NCBI GenBank assembly: GCA_902774215.1
Contig: CACYHU010000003.1
Location: forward strand, 1-58,684
From: an uncultured Chloroflexota bacterium
GTDB taxonomy: Bacteria; Chloroflexota; Anaerolineae; Anaerolineales; Anaerolineaceae
Direction of reading: 5' to 3'
Length of the DNA stretch: 58,684 bases
In this document: positions 36,368-45,268 of the stretch, in pieces
How positions within the stretch are numbered: position 1 is the first letter of the stretch
Layout: each line of letters opens with the position of its first letter
The notes under the pieces: model-generated
Seen by the model: the letters and a program-made list of their open reading frames with translations, nothing else
Databases searched by the model: none
Told to the model about the DNA's origin: nothing
Translations under genes and position numbers: made by a program

Positions 36368-37075
36368 ATGATTTACATTACAGGCGACACACACGGATTT
36401 AACGATATTGATAAGCTCGTCCTCAACAAGACGCTGGCTTCGCTTTCAAAAGATGATTACCTGCTGATCACAGGTGATTTTGGCGGAATCTGGGATGGCG
36501 GAATGCATGATGAGGATATTCTGGATTATTATACAGAAAGGCCTTATATGACACTGTTCGTCGATGGAAATCATGAGAATTTTGATCTCCTGAACAGCTA
36601 TCCCGTTGAGCAATGGAACGGCGGAAAAATCCACAGGATCACAGATAAAGTGATCCATCTTATGCGCGGGCAAATTTTCAATATCGAAAACATGAGCATC
36701 TTCACGTTTGGTGGAGCACTAAGTATCGATAAAGCTTACCGGACCTTTGGGACCAGCTGGTGGCCTGAAGAGGAACCTTCAGAAGAAGAATATTCTGAAG
36801 CGATAGAGAATCTTGAGAAAAAAGGGTTTCTTGTTGATTACATAGTGACTCACGCAGCGCCTGAATCGATTGTAAGAAATGAAATAAATACCGCGCACAA
36901 GCTTCTCTGCCTGGACTGTGAAACCGAGAAATTCCTGGATAAAGTCCTGAAAAGAGCTGTATACAGACGCTGGTACTGCGGCCATTATCATTTTGATATG
37001 GATATTCCGGAACACAGGCTGACGGTTTTGTATCAAAATGTGCTTGATATCAAGACTCAAAATCGAGTCAAATAA
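36368..37075 (+). CDS. Calcineurin-like metallophosphoesterase
   Basis: A 235-residue cytosolic phosphoesterase with the two-metal motifs in order: GDTHG (about 6-10), GDFGG (about 38-42), GNHE (about 71-74), THAAPE (about 165-170) and CGHYHFD (about 210-216). The GDFGG motif has a Gly where many family members have Asn or Asp. The substrate may be a phosphoprotein or nucleotide; it cannot be told. The ATG follows GAGGAG, so the longer frame from 36245 is not used. Confidence 0.85.
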   Translation: MIYITGDTHGFNDIDKLVLNKTLASLSKDDYLLITGDFGGIWDGGMHDEDILDYYTERPYMTLFVDGNHENFDLLNSYPVEQWNGGKIHRITDKVIHLMRGQIFNIENMSIFTFGGALSIDKAYRTFGTSWWPEEEPSEEEYSEAIENLEKKGFLVDYIVTHAAPESIVRNEINTAHKLLCLDCETEKFLDKVLKRAVYRRWYCGHYHFDMDIPEHRLTVLYQNVLDIKTQNRVK

Positions 37076-37156
37076 TCTCTTTATATAGAATTATTTTTGT
37101 CACTGAAATGATATGACATTTATTTGTTGAAAGTAAGGTTATAATCAAAATCAAGG

Positions 37157-37174
37157 AATTGAAACGGTTCAATT
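37157..37174 (+). promoter_or_regulatory. LacI-family operator 1 (autoregulatory)
   Basis: AATTGAAACGGTTCAATT ends directly before the ATG at 37175 and overlaps the expected ribosome site. It is the exact reverse complement of operator 2 at 38218-38235. A TATAAT lies upstream at 37140-37145. The position implies that the regulator represses its own gene. Confidence 0.85.
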
Positions 37175-38197
37175 ATGGCAACGATAAGAGAAATCGCAAA
37201 AAGAGCAAACACATCCATTGGAACGGTATCTAATTATTTAAATGAACCGTCATTAGTTGCTGAATCAACACAAAAACGCATTGAAGAGGCAATTGAATTT
37301 TTCGATTATCATCCGAAAGCTGCGGCAAGAAGCCTGAAATCCAGATATACCCACAGGATAGGCTTAGTCCCACTGATTTCCTCTGAAGACAACCGGTCGG
37401 AAAATCCAGGAGACAATGCCTTTCTGGAACTGCTTGCGGGAATAAATACCGCAGCAGCAGAAAACAAATATGATATTCTTCTTTCCGGAGCAACCAATCA
37501 TTCGGATGAAATGAAAACCTATCAAAGATTATTTGGTGAAGGGAATGTGGATGGCATAATCCTTCAGGGAATACAATCCGAAGATGAACGGATCCTTTTC
37601 CTCAAAAAGAAAAAAATTCCTTTTGTTACATATGGACAGTCCGATTTACCCATTCAGTACGCATACGTCGATGTTGACGGCGGGCAGGGCATCATCCAGG
37701 CGATTACTCATTTGAAATCCCTTGGTCATAAACGGATCGCATACATTACTCCATCAAAATCGTTGATGTGTACAAGACAGAGATGGGACGGGTTTGTAAA
37801 AGGAATGGATCAGAATAACATTCAAATCAAGGATGAATATGTCATTGAAGGAGATTTCAGTGAAAGATCGGGATATGAAAGTACAAAAGTGTTGATGAAT
37901 CTGAAAACTCCTCCGACAGCTGTTCTTACTTCCAATGATGTATGTGCTTTCGGTGTTATAAGATGCCTGAAAGAGATGAACCTGATTCCGGGTAAAGATG
38001 TTTCTGTGGTCGGATTCGATAATGTCAGCATTTCAAAACATTGGCAGCCTGAGCTGACGACGATTGAGCAGCCATTCAGAAAAATCGGTTTCCTGTTGAT
38101 GGAATCCCTATTGAATATGATCCAGGGGAAAGAAGAGTTCCCTCATAAATTGGTTCAACCCGAACTTATCATTCGTGAAAGTACTGGCCCAGTATAG
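37175..38197 (+). CDS. LacI-family transcriptional regulator of the alpha-glucan operon
   Basis: A 340-residue regulator. The N-terminal DNA-binding domain (about 1-55) reads TIREIAKRANTSIGTVSNYL, with the hinge helix RSLKSR. The remainder is the periplasmic-binding-like sensor domain (for example VDGIILQGIQ and TAVLTSNDVCAFGV) that would bind a sugar such as a maltooligosaccharide. It stands directly before a binding-protein gene whose upstream region has the same 18-bp operator. It probably represses the operon until sugar is bound. Confidence 0.93.
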   Translation: MATIREIAKRANTSIGTVSNYLNEPSLVAESTQKRIEEAIEFFDYHPKAAARSLKSRYTHRIGLVPLISSEDNRSENPGDNAFLELLAGINTAAAENKYDILLSGATNHSDEMKTYQRLFGEGNVDGIILQGIQSEDERILFLKKKKIPFVTYGQSDLPIQYAYVDVDGGQGIIQAITHLKSLGHKRIAYITPSKSLMCTRQRWDGFVKGMDQNNIQIKDEYVIEGDFSERSGYESTKVLMNLKTPPTAVLTSNDVCAFGVIRCLKEMNLIPGKDVSVVGFDNVSISKHWQPELTTIEQPFRKIGFLLMESLLNMIQGKEEFPHKLVQPELIIRESTGPV

Positions 38198-38217
38198 TTT
38201 TATTTTTTTTATCATTG

Positions 38218-38235
38218 AATTGAACCGTTTCAATT
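38218..38235 (+). promoter_or_regulatory. LacI-family operator 2 (sugar operon)
   Basis: AATTGAACCGTTTCAATT, an 18-bp near-palindrome 93 bases before the binding-protein start. It is the exact reverse complement of operator 1, which supports common control by the LacI-type protein. Confidence 0.85.
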
Positions 38236-38327
38236 CAGGAAGGAGGAAAAACCTGTAAATCAAAAATTGTGAATAAATGAAACATCGACATGCAGTCTGT
38301 TTAAAATTTATTTAGTAAGGAGAAAAA

Positions 38328-39566
38328 ATGAAACAAAGATTATTATTCATTACGCTCAGCATATTAGTGCTGCTTTGCGCCTGCATTCCATCGTTTGCTG
38401 CAGATACCGTCAATATCACCTTCTGGCATGGGTATAACGAAGACAGTGGAGAAGCAGATTTACTGGTAAACACTTTGATCCCTCAGTTTGAAGCTGAGCA
38501 TCCAAATATCAAAGTAACAGCTGTTTCAGTTCCATATGACTCATTCCTCACAAAACTGATTGCGGCGATTTCAGCCGGTTCAGCACCTGACCTTTTCCGC
38601 TCCGATATCATCTGGGTTCCTCAGCTTGCGGAACAGGGAGCACTTTTGAGCCTGGATGAAAATATGCCGGATTTTGAGGAATATAAAGCAGCGGTTTTCG
38701 AAGGACCCCTGAGCACAAATTACTGGAAGGGACATTACTATGGGCTTCCATTGGATACAAACACAAAAGTCTGGCTCTCGAATTCGGCCATGTATGAAAA
38801 AGCCGGAGTTCCTGTTCCGACAAAAATGGCTGAATTGGAAGACGCCTGTAAAGCTATCAAGGCAGCAGATCCTAATGCGTATCTGTTTTCAGCAGACGGG
38901 TTCTATGCCTGGAATCTGCTTCCGTTTATCTGGAGCTTTGGCGGCGGGATTACCGATGAAGAAGTAACCACAGCTGACGGGTATATCAACAGTCCTCAGA
39001 CAGTGGCTGCTTATGAGTTCATCATGAAACTGTATGACGAAGGCTGCATTTCACCTCTGATCATGGGAGATGGAGTGGATAATTATTCAGGTTTTGCCGG
39101 CGGACTCTACGCTGACATCAGCGATGGTCCATGGGCATACTCAATCCTCAACGGGCAGTTTCCTGATTTCACCTTCGAAGCAAGTCTCTTTCCGGAAGGT
39201 GATGGCGGCTCAATTCAGGTGATCGGCGGAGAAGATATCAACATCATTGCACAGACCCAGCATAAAGATGAAGCTATGGAATTCATGCGCTTCCTTGTCT
39301 CAAAAGATTATCAGATTTCAATGATGTCAGTCGGTCAGATGCCCGTCAGGAACGACCTTGCGGAATCCGATGAAGTCAAAAATCATCCATACTTCGGAAT
39401 CTTCCTGGAGCAGATCGCGACTTCAAAAGCACGTACAGCGCATCCGAACTGGGCACAGATCGATTCCGTGATCACTGATGCCGGACAACTGATCGCCAGA
39501 AAAGAAATGAGCGCACAGCAGGCGCTTGATGAGGCGGCGGCAAAAATCAATGATTTGATCAAATAA
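38328..39566 (+). CDS. Sugar ABC transporter, extracellular binding protein
   Basis: A 412-residue protein of binding-protein family 1 (MalE/UgpB type). A signal peptide ends near PSFA-ADTVN; no clear lipobox is seen. Typical blocks are NITFWHGYNED, IKVTAVSVPYDSFLTKLIAA and GSAPDLFR. The neighbours (two permeases, GH15 and GH13) point to maltooligosaccharides or similar alpha-glucans. A strong ribosome site (AAGGAG) precedes the ATG. A stem-loop after the gene may keep its message level above that of the permeases. The transporter ATPase is not encoded here, as is common for this family. Confidence 0.92.
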   Translation: MKQRLLFITLSILVLLCACIPSFAADTVNITFWHGYNEDSGEADLLVNTLIPQFEAEHPNIKVTAVSVPYDSFLTKLIAAISAGSAPDLFRSDIIWVPQLAEQGALLSLDENMPDFEEYKAAVFEGPLSTNYWKGHYYGLPLDTNTKVWLSNSAMYEKAGVPVPTKMAELEDACKAIKAADPNAYLFSADGFYAWNLLPFIWSFGGGITDEEVTTADGYINSPQTVAAYEFIMKLYDEGCISPLIMGDGVDNYSGFAGGLYADISDGPWAYSILNGQFPDFTFEASLFPEGDGGSIQVIGGEDINIIAQTQHKDEAMEFMRFLVSKDYQISMMSVGQMPVRNDLAESDEVKNHPYFGIFLEQIATSKARTAHPNWAQIDSVITDAGQLIARKEMSAQQALDEAAAKINDLIK

Positions 39567-39580
39567 AGCTTATTTTGACA

Positions 39581-39614
39581 ATACATGCCGGCAGTTCAAT
39601 CTGTCGGCATGTAT
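39581..39614. repeat. Intercistronic hairpin between binding protein and permease
   Basis: Fourteen base pairs with one G-U: arms 39581-39594 and 39601-39614, starting ATACATGCCG, and a 6-base loop. No T-run. It resembles the malE-malF type of element that leaves more binding-protein mRNA than permease mRNA. Confidence 0.75.
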
Positions 39615-39642
39615 CCAAATCATAATAAAGGAGATGAGGAAA

Positions 39643-40539
39643 ATGACTAAACTGAAAGATAAATTATTTCCTTATCTGTTCATTCTGCCCGGATTCCTGT
39701 TTCTCTTTATATGGCTGATTCTCCCAATGCTTTCCGCTCTAAATATCAGCCTGAGAAACTGGAATATCATGCCCAATACACCGAAACCATGGGCCGGATT
39801 ATCAAATTACAGTCAGATTCTGGGTGATTCGTTGTTCTGGCTCTCTCTGAAGAACACATTTGTCTATGCTTTAGTCACGGTTATCGGGCAGATGATCTTA
39901 GGATTGCTTGTGGCGCTTATGATCGATAATCTCGTATTCGGAAAGGTATTTTTCCGGGCTCTTTACTACCTTCCGGTGGTTACCTCATGGGTCGTTGTTT
40001 CCCTTCTGTTCAAGTTCCTGTTCAATTCAAGTCCATCGGGGTTTATCAATTACCTTCTTTGCAATGTGTTTCATATTATCGATAAACCCGTTTCATGGCT
40101 GACAGAGGCAAACACAGCCTTTGCCGCAATTGATACATTGGGAATCTGGAAAGGAATCGGATTCGCGATGATCATCTTCCTTGCGGCACTTCAGTCGATT
40201 TCTCAGGATCTGTACGAATCAGCAGAAATTGACGGCGCCGGAACAATCGCTTTATTCAGATATATTACATTCCCTGCTCTTATTCCGACGATCGCGACCG
40301 TTTCTGTTATGCTTCTGATTGGTGCGTTTCAGACTTACGTTCCTGTGGCAATGATTACAAAGGGAGGACCGCTGCACAGAACTGAAATGGTCGTCAGCTA
40401 TATTTACAATAACGCTTTCACAAATCTCAATTTTGGATACTCATCGGCATTGTCCTATGTATTCGCTCTGATTGTGTTCGGACTCAGCCGTCTTCAGCTC
40501 CGTGCTTTCGGAGGCCAGAAAGGATTGGATGAGAAATGA
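39643..40539 (+). CDS. Sugar ABC permease (MalF/UgpA type)
   Basis: A 298-residue inner-membrane permease with six predicted helices. The EAA loop that docks the ATPase is visible as ESAEIDGAGTIALFRYITFP (about residue 193-212). The first region, PYLFILPGFLFLF, is typical. AGGAG stands 9 bases before the ATG at 39643; the ATG at 39634 is too close to it. The stop overlaps the next permease start (ATGA). Confidence 0.92.
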   Translation: MTKLKDKLFPYLFILPGFLFLFIWLILPMLSALNISLRNWNIMPNTPKPWAGLSNYSQILGDSLFWLSLKNTFVYALVTVIGQMILGLLVALMIDNLVFGKVFFRALYYLPVVTSWVVVSLLFKFLFNSSPSGFINYLLCNVFHIIDKPVSWLTEANTAFAAIDTLGIWKGIGFAMIIFLAALQSISQDLYESAEIDGAGTIALFRYITFPALIPTIATVSVMLLIGAFQTYVPVAMITKGGPLHRTEMVVSYIYNNAFTNLNFGYSSALSYVFALIVFGLSRLQLRAFGGQKGLDEK

Positions 40540-41369
40540 AAAGAAAGCGCATTATAAAACAAAGCATACTTACACTTCTGCTTCTGTTGGGGGCTTTGGA
40601 GATGATCCTGCCGTTTCTTTATATGATCTCGACAGCATTGAAAGGCCCTGTATTTGTATTTGAGTTTCCTCCAAAGCTGATACCGTCTGCGCCGACGCTG
40701 CAGAATTTCAGAACCGCCCTTACGAAAAACAATTTTGGACATTATTTCCTGAACAGTATGATCATTTCTGTGATCACCGTTCTTTTGATTCTTCTTCTGG
40801 GTTCGATGATGGCTTTTTCTCTTGCCAGGTTTAAGTTCCGCGGCAGGAATTTTATCTATGGTCTGGTTATCTTTTTTATGACCATGCCATCCATGAGTCT
40901 GATCGTGCCGCAGTTCGTTATGGCAGACCGTCTGAAACTGGTGGATACACTTTCCGGACTGATTTTCATGGATGTGGCCATGAATCTTCCTTTCTCCGTT
41001 TTTCTGCTGCAGGGTTTTCTGGCGGATATTCCCAGAGAAATTGAGGAGGCAGCAAAAATTGACGGAGCATCCAACACAACGGTGTTTCTTCAGATCATTC
41101 TCCCGATCTGCAAACCGGCTCTCGCCACTTCGGCAATCATCTCTTTTCTGGGAGTCTGGGATGAATATGTTTGGGCTACGACCATAACAAATTCACCGAA
41201 AAACTGGACGATACCTGTTGCGATCGCGTCTTTTCAGGGAGTTCACACTACAAACTGGGGACTGGTTTTTGCTGCTTCTCTGATCGCGATAATCCCGGTT
41301 TTGATTTTATTCATATCTCTGCAAAAATATATTATAAAGGGCATGACAGCTGGTGCTGTAAAAGGATAA
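40536..41369 (+). CDS. Sugar ABC permease (MalG/UgpE type)
   Basis: A 277-residue second permease, partner of the gene before it. It has the EAA loop EEAAKIDGASNTTVFLQIIL (about 168-187) and six helices. The ATGA overlap with the first permease shows translational coupling. It is followed by the GH15 gene at 4 bases, so sugar uptake and breakdown are made together. Confidence 0.92.
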   Translation: MKRKRIIKQSILTLLLLLGALEMILPFLYMISTALKGPVFVFEFPPKLIPSAPTLQNFRTALTKNNFGHYFLNSMIISVITVLLILLLGSMMAFSLARFKFRGRNFIYGLVIFFMTMPSMSLIVPQFVMADRLKLVDTLSGLIFMDVAMNLPFSVFLLQGFLADIPREIEEAAKIDGASNTTVFLQIILPICKPALATSAIISFLGVWDEYVWATTITNSPKNWTIPVAIASFQGVHTTNWGLVFAASLIAIIPVLILFISLQKYIIKGMTAGAVKG

Positions 41370-41373
41370 AGAA

Positions 41374-42441
41374 ATGGACTTAGTAAAGAAAAGCATTCAA
41401 ATTCTAAAGGACGGACAGACTGCGGACGGATCTTTTATCGCCTGTGAAAATTTTGGAAACTACCGGTATTCCTGGTTCAGGGATGGATCGTATATCGCAT
41501 CTGCGCTTCTTGAGTACGGTTATACTCGGGAAGCATATAAATTCATCGAATGGGGTGCGATGGTAGTAAACCGGTATCAGGAAAAAATGGAATCCTGTAT
41601 TCTGACATTTCAGCATGGCGGTACCATTGCTGAAGAAGATTTCTTTCATACAAGATTCACGCTGGACGGATATGAAGTTCCCGGGCATTGGGGATTCAAC
41701 CAATTTGACGGACTGGGAACCTGGCTTTGGTTCACCTGTAAAGTTTACATGCGGGATTCTCAGCTTATCCCTTCATCTGATGTAATCAATGCTCTGAATA
41801 AAACTGCGGAATACATCAGTATCGTTTGGCCGGCCGGTTGTTCCGACTGCTGGGAGGAAAATGAGGGCGGGCAGCATACTTATACGCTTGCGTCGATTGT
41901 TGCCGGGCTGAGAGAATACTGCAGTTGGAGCGGAAATATGGAATACAAAGAAAGAGCAGATTCAGTTCTGAAGTATCTCAAACAGAATTGTCTGACTTCA
42001 ATCGGGTATATAAAAAGTGTCGGGCTGAATGTTTCCGATGCTAATCTGATCGGACTTTGTGAACCGTACAATATCGTTGCATGGGATGATCCTGATTTTC
42101 AGAAGACACTTCTCCGTATCGAGAATGAACTGATGACTCCAGGCCTACATCGCTTTCTGGCTGATACATATTACGGGGGCGGGGAATGGGTTCTTCTCAC
42201 CGCATGGATCGGCTTGCTGTACACGAAGCATGGCAGAATCGATGATGCAAGAAAATTGAAAACCTGGATCGAATCTGTGGCTACACCTGAGGGTTTTCTT
42301 GCCGAGCAGGTTCCGCAGCATTTGTTTGCACCGGAAAAGTATGCTCAATGGGAAAAGGATGCCGGGAAAATTGCCACCCCGCTGCTCTGGTCACATGCTA
42401 TGTACCTTCTCCTGGTAAAAGAAATAGACACAAGGAATTGA
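41374..42441 (+). CDS. Glycoside hydrolase family 15 (glucoamylase-like)
   Basis: A 355-residue enzyme with the alpha/alpha barrel of GH15, expected to remove glucose units from alpha-glucan chains by inversion. Family motifs are NYRYSWFRDGSYIA near the start, CWEENEGG with the likely general acid Glu162, and LAEQVP with the likely general base Glu311. No signal peptide is present, so it acts in the cytosol on imported oligosaccharides. It is shorter than many GH15 enzymes because it lacks the N-terminal beta domain. It lies 4 bases before the GH13 gene. Confidence 0.85.
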   Translation: MDLVKKSIQILKDGQTADGSFIACENFGNYRYSWFRDGSYIASALLEYGYTREAYKFIEWGAMVVNRYQEKMESCILTFQHGGTIAEEDFFHTRFTLDGYEVPGHWGFNQFDGLGTWLWFTCKVYMRDSQLIPSSDVINALNKTAEYISIVWPAGCSDCWEENEGGQHTYTLASIVAGLREYCSWSGNMEYKERADSVLKYLKQNCLTSIGYIKSVGLNVSDANLIGLCEPYNIVAWDDPDFQKTLLRIENELMTPGLHRFLADTYYGGGEWVLLTAWIGLLYTKHGRIDDARKLKTWIESVATPEGFLAEQVPQHLFAPEKYAQWEKDAGKIATPLLWSHAMYLLLVKEIDTRN

Positions 42442-42444
42442 TTT

Positions 42445-43833
42445 ATGAAAACAGATCTGTTTTTTCAGACCCCCTCATGGATCAGCAATTCAATAGCTTA
42501 CCAGATTTTCCCGGACAGATTCTTTCGTCCTGAAACTGCCGGATCATGTTCAGATCTTGATCGATGGGGCGGAATTCCCAACAGAGAGAATTTCTTCGGC
42601 GGAACTCTGAATGGAATTACAGAAAAACTGGACTATCTGCAGGAACTTGGGGTAAATTTGCTTTATTTGACACCGATTTTTCAAGCTGGAACAAATCACC
42701 GCTATGATACGGTAAATTACTATGAAATCGACTCCATGCTGGGAAACAAAGACGATTTTTCAAAACTGGTTGAGGCTCTTCACCAGCGAAATATGAGAAT
42801 TATTCTTGATGGTGTTTTCAATCACTCCAGCTGTCAGTATCCTGCTTTCCTGGATATCTGCAGCAGAGGTTCGGATTCAATATACGCCGACTGGTATTTT
42901 GTAAACAATTATCCGGTAACGAATAAACCTGTGAATTATCAGACCTGCGGCGGATGTGAATACCTGCCGAAACTGAATACTGAGAATCCTGATGTCAGGA
43001 AGGAAATTTTCAGCATTGCAAAATACTGGATTCGGGAACTTCATATAGACGGATGGCGGCTGGACTGCGTTTCGAAAGTCTCAAAAGACTTCTGGAAAGA
43101 GTTTTATTCCGAAGTAAAAAAGGAAAATCCGGATGCATACGTTGTCGCTGAAATATGGCGGGAAACGGGAACATGGCTGAACTGCGGGCTTTTCGACGGA
43201 GCCATGAACTATCGTCTGCGGGATATTCTCTTGGAATTTATTGTTTCGAACCATTTGGATGCCGAGGATTTTGCTTATGAACTGTTATCGCTGAAAGAAG
43301 AGCATGGTGAAGCGGTACATGGCATGCTGAATCTGGTCGGAAGTCATGATGTGGAAAGAATCATGACATGCTGTGCAGGGGATTGGAATAAAGTGTATCT
43401 GCTTTATGCTCTCCTTTTGACGTTGCCCGGAATTCCAATGATTTACTATGGAGATGAGATCGGTCTTCCAGGCGGAAATGATCCGGATTGCAGAAGATGC
43501 ATGATCTGGAATCAGAATGACTGGAATACAGCACTGTTCAGCCGAATTAAATATCTTATGGATCTTCGAAAAAAACATTCGGCACTTCGAAACGGAACAT
43601 TCAGTGTAGTATATACTTTCAATGGACTGTTGGTATTTGAACGTAAAAATGCTGAGGAACAGATTTTGATCATCCTCAACTCAAGAAATGAGGAGAAAAA
43701 CCTCAAAGTTCCAGTTGACAGAACCATGTGGATGGAACTTCTGACACAGCAAATTCAAGTTTCCCAAAACGGTTTTATGTATTTGGATAAGATTTCTGCC
43801 AACAGTATTCAAATCCTGTCTGCTCAACCGTAA
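42445..43833 (+). CDS. Glycoside hydrolase family 13 (alpha-amylase/neopullulanase-like)
   Basis: A 462-residue cytosolic alpha-glucan hydrolase. The barrel begins SIAYQIFPDRF and has the four family regions: DGVFNHSS, DGWRLDCV with nucleophile Asp near 207, VAEIW with acid Glu near 236, and VGSHDVERI with Asp near 302. It lacks the N-terminal CBM34 domain of classic neopullulanases. It should cut maltooligosaccharides or cyclodextrins brought in by the transporter. It is the last gene of the LacI-controlled operon and is followed by a terminator. Confidence 0.92.
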   Translation: MKTDLFFQTPSWISNSIAYQIFPDRFFRPETAGSCSDLDRWGGIPNRENFFGGTLNGITEKLDYLQELGVNLLYLTPIFQAGTNHRYDTVNYYEIDSMLGNKDDFSKLVEALHQRNMRIILDGVFNHSSCQYPAFLDICSRGSDSIYADWYFVNNYPVTNKPVNYQTCGGCEYLPKLNTENPDVRKEIFSIAKYWIRELHIDGWRLDCVSKVSKDFWKEFYSEVKKENPDAYVVAEIWRETGTWLNCGLFDGAMNYRLRDILLEFIVSNHLDAEDFAYELLSLKEEHGEAVHGMLNLVGSHDVERIMTCCAGDWNKVYLLYALLLTLPGIPMIYYGDEIGLPGGNDPDCRRCMIWNQNDWNTALFSRIKYLMDLRKKHSALRNGTFSVVYTFNGLLVFERKNAEEQILIILNSRNEEKNLKVPVDRTMWMELLTQQIQVSQNGFMYLDKISANSIQILSAQP

Positions 43834-43854
43834 GATTCAGGGTGTTTTTATTAG

Positions 43855-43894
43855 AAAAACTGCTGCCATTTGATTTTACGGCAGCAGTTTTTTT
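43855..43894. terminator. Bidirectional intrinsic terminator
   Basis: Stem AAAAACTGCTGCC (43855-43867) and GGCAGCAGTTTTT (43880-43892), with T-rich tails on both sides. It ends the sugar operon; its right edge touches the stop codon of the minus-strand pilin gene, so it probably ends that transcript too. Confidence 0.92.
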
Positions 43895-44057
43895 ATGAGT
43901 AATTATTTGAAATCGATAATGTGTGCGCCTGTATGGTATCGCGTATTGCATAGAAGAAGATCCCGGCTATTACCAGCGCACCGATACTGATCAGCAGGTA
44001 CTCGATCGAACCCTGCCCTGAGTCGTCACCAAATATTCCCTTACGAATTACCTCCAT
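43893..44057 (-). CDS. Small Flp/class III-type pilin 1
   Basis: A 54-residue pilin-like protein. A short charged leader (MEVIRKGIFGDDSG) is followed by QGSIEYLLISIGALVIAGIF, a hydrophobic helix with Glu at position 5 of the QGSIE start, as in prepilins with a class III signal cut after Gly. GGGA precedes the ATG at 44057; the longer frame to 44108 has no such site. It is the second gene of a two-pilin minus-strand operon and is probably a substrate of the Tad machinery. Confidence 0.8.
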   Translation of the reverse strand: MEVIRKGIFGDDSGQGSIEYLLISIGALVIAGIFFYAIRDTIQAHTLSISNNYS

Positions 44058-44076
44058 GTAATATCCCACTTTCCCA

Positions 44077-44100
44077 GGCGGGGAGAAAAAACTCCCCGCC
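44077..44100. repeat. Hairpin between the two pilin genes
   Basis: A perfect 9-bp stem, GGCGGGGAG and its complement, with a 6-base A loop (44086-44091). Reading in the gene direction it precedes the second pilin gene and may set the relative levels of the two pilins. Confidence 0.75.
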
Positions 44101-44115
44101 TCCTGCATGTCTTCT

Positions 44116-44295
44116 TTATGAAGGCCATGCGCTGTTCAGGTCACCCTGGTGCCCCTGGACCACGTTCTTGATCAGGGTGAACACGAGGAACCCGAGTACG
44201 ACCGCAGCGACCGCAAGGATCATATATTCAATAGACCCCTGACCATCCTGGTCGCCGAGAATTCCGTCACTATAAATTGATTCGAGCATAAGCAT
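44116..44295 (-). CDS. Small Flp/class III-type pilin 2
   Basis: A 59-residue reading frame that is easily missed because of its size. The leader MLMLESIYSDGILGDQDG is followed by QGSIEYMILAVAAVVLGFLV, the same prepilin core as in the neighbouring pilin, and a polar tail ending AWPS. AAAGGA precedes the start; the first ATG of the frame (44295) or the one at 44289 may be used. Its partner pilin lies 58 bases downstream past a hairpin. The match to its neighbour and the good ribosome site make it a real gene. Confidence 0.8.
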   Translation of the reverse strand: MLMLESIYSDGILGDQDGQGSIEYMILAVAAVVLGFLVFTLIKNVVQGHQGDLNSAWPS

Positions 44296-44349
44296 TCATT
44301 CCTTTCTGCGCAGAAATCAGGCTTTTCTGCCTTTTCGGAACAGTATACA

Positions 44350-44371
44350 AAACTTCACTTTGTAAACTTCA
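44350..44371. promoter_or_regulatory. Direct repeat in the divergent pilin promoter region
   Basis: AAACTTCA occurs at 44350-44357 and 44364-44371, 14 bases apart, between the divergent pilin and TadE-like genes. Such spacing suits a regulator that binds as a tandem dimer. Weak evidence. Confidence 0.3.
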
Positions 44372-44400
44372 GGCAAAACAGAAAAAGAAAGGAACCGGAT

Positions 44401-44820
44401 ATGAAACGGAACAAAAAGAAAATCAAAGGGCAGGCCTCCATTGAATTTATGGCTCTTTTCCCCATGTTCATCCTGCTTGTGCTTGTGCTGATCTCTCTTG
44501 CTCTCCAGTGGCACGCATTTCACGTGACTGCCCAGGGCGCGCTGGAATCTGCGAGCGGAGGGCTGAAAAAAGGTGTTGCGGCGGCATCCGCAGAAGCACC
44601 ATACGCAGACATTGAAGTCCATAAGACAGGAGACGCGAAGCCCGGAAAAAACGTGATTGAGTCGGCGTTTTCGAAATTCATCGGTTTTACTTCCAGTGGT
44701 ACGGCGGTGCAGCTGATCTCCAATCCCGCCAAGATCGATCTCGGCAATCCGCCGACAAAAGGATATGTCCAGGCACCCGGTAACTGGGAATTTATTCCAT
44801 GCGACTCGGCCTGCAAGTAA
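44401..44820 (+). CDS. TadE-like pseudopilin
   Basis: A 139-residue protein: basic leader MKRNKKKIKG, then QASIEFMALFPMFILLVLVL, a prepilin-type helix with the conserved Glu, then an outside domain. This is the TadE pattern. AAAGGAACC precedes the ATG. It starts a plus-strand run of TadE-, TadE- and TadG-like genes with tight spacing (11 and 14 bases), divergent from the two pilins. Confidence 0.75.
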   Translation: MKRNKKKIKGQASIEFMALFPMFILLVLVLISLALQWHAFHVTAQGALESASGGLKKGVAAASAEAPYADIEVHKTGDAKPGKNVIESAFSKFIGFTSSGTAVQLISNPAKIDLGNPPTKGYVQAPGNWEFIPCDSACK

Positions 44821-44831
44821 GGAGAAAAGTT

Positions 44832-45254
44832 ATGAAAAGAAAAATGAAAGCACAGGGCTCCATTGAGCTGATGATCATCGCACCCGTGATGATCTTCTTT
44901 ATCTATGTCCTGTATCTGAACGGAGTCAGGCTGCATGCTGTACTAACAGCCGCTAATACCAACTATTCGGACGGAATCGCGATCATCCGCTCCCAGACAG
45001 ATCCGGAAGTGGATATCAACGCTTCGAATTATGTGCTTAATCGGAACAACAGCGCAGCGACCCAGACAGAAAGCTCTCTGGGTGTCTCTCTCGGCATCGC
45101 TGATAAAACCTGGGAGAAAGGATGGGGCGGACATCTCCTGACAAATCAGGTCGATCCTCACAATTCCCGCTGGACCAATTTAGGAGATATGGATTCGCTG
45201 AAGTATACCGTTGCTTATCCTGTATCTCCGTTCATCTCTGTGTTTGTGAAATAA
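44832..45254 (+). CDS. TadE-like pseudopilin, second copy
   Basis: A 140-residue protein with leader MKRKMKA and helix QGSIELMIIAPVMIFFIYVL, then a soluble domain. The layout is the same as in the gene before it, although the outer parts differ. AAGGAG precedes the ATG at 44832. Probably a minor pilin of the same system. Confidence 0.75.
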   Translation: MKRKMKAQGSIELMIIAPVMIFFIYVLYLNGVRLHAVLTAANTNYSDGIAIIRSQTDPEVDINASNYVLNRNNSAATQTESSLGVSLGIADKTWEKGWGGHLLTNQVDPHNSRWTNLGDMDSLKYTVAYPVSPFISVFVK

Positions 45255-45268
45255 AGAAAGGCGGACAA

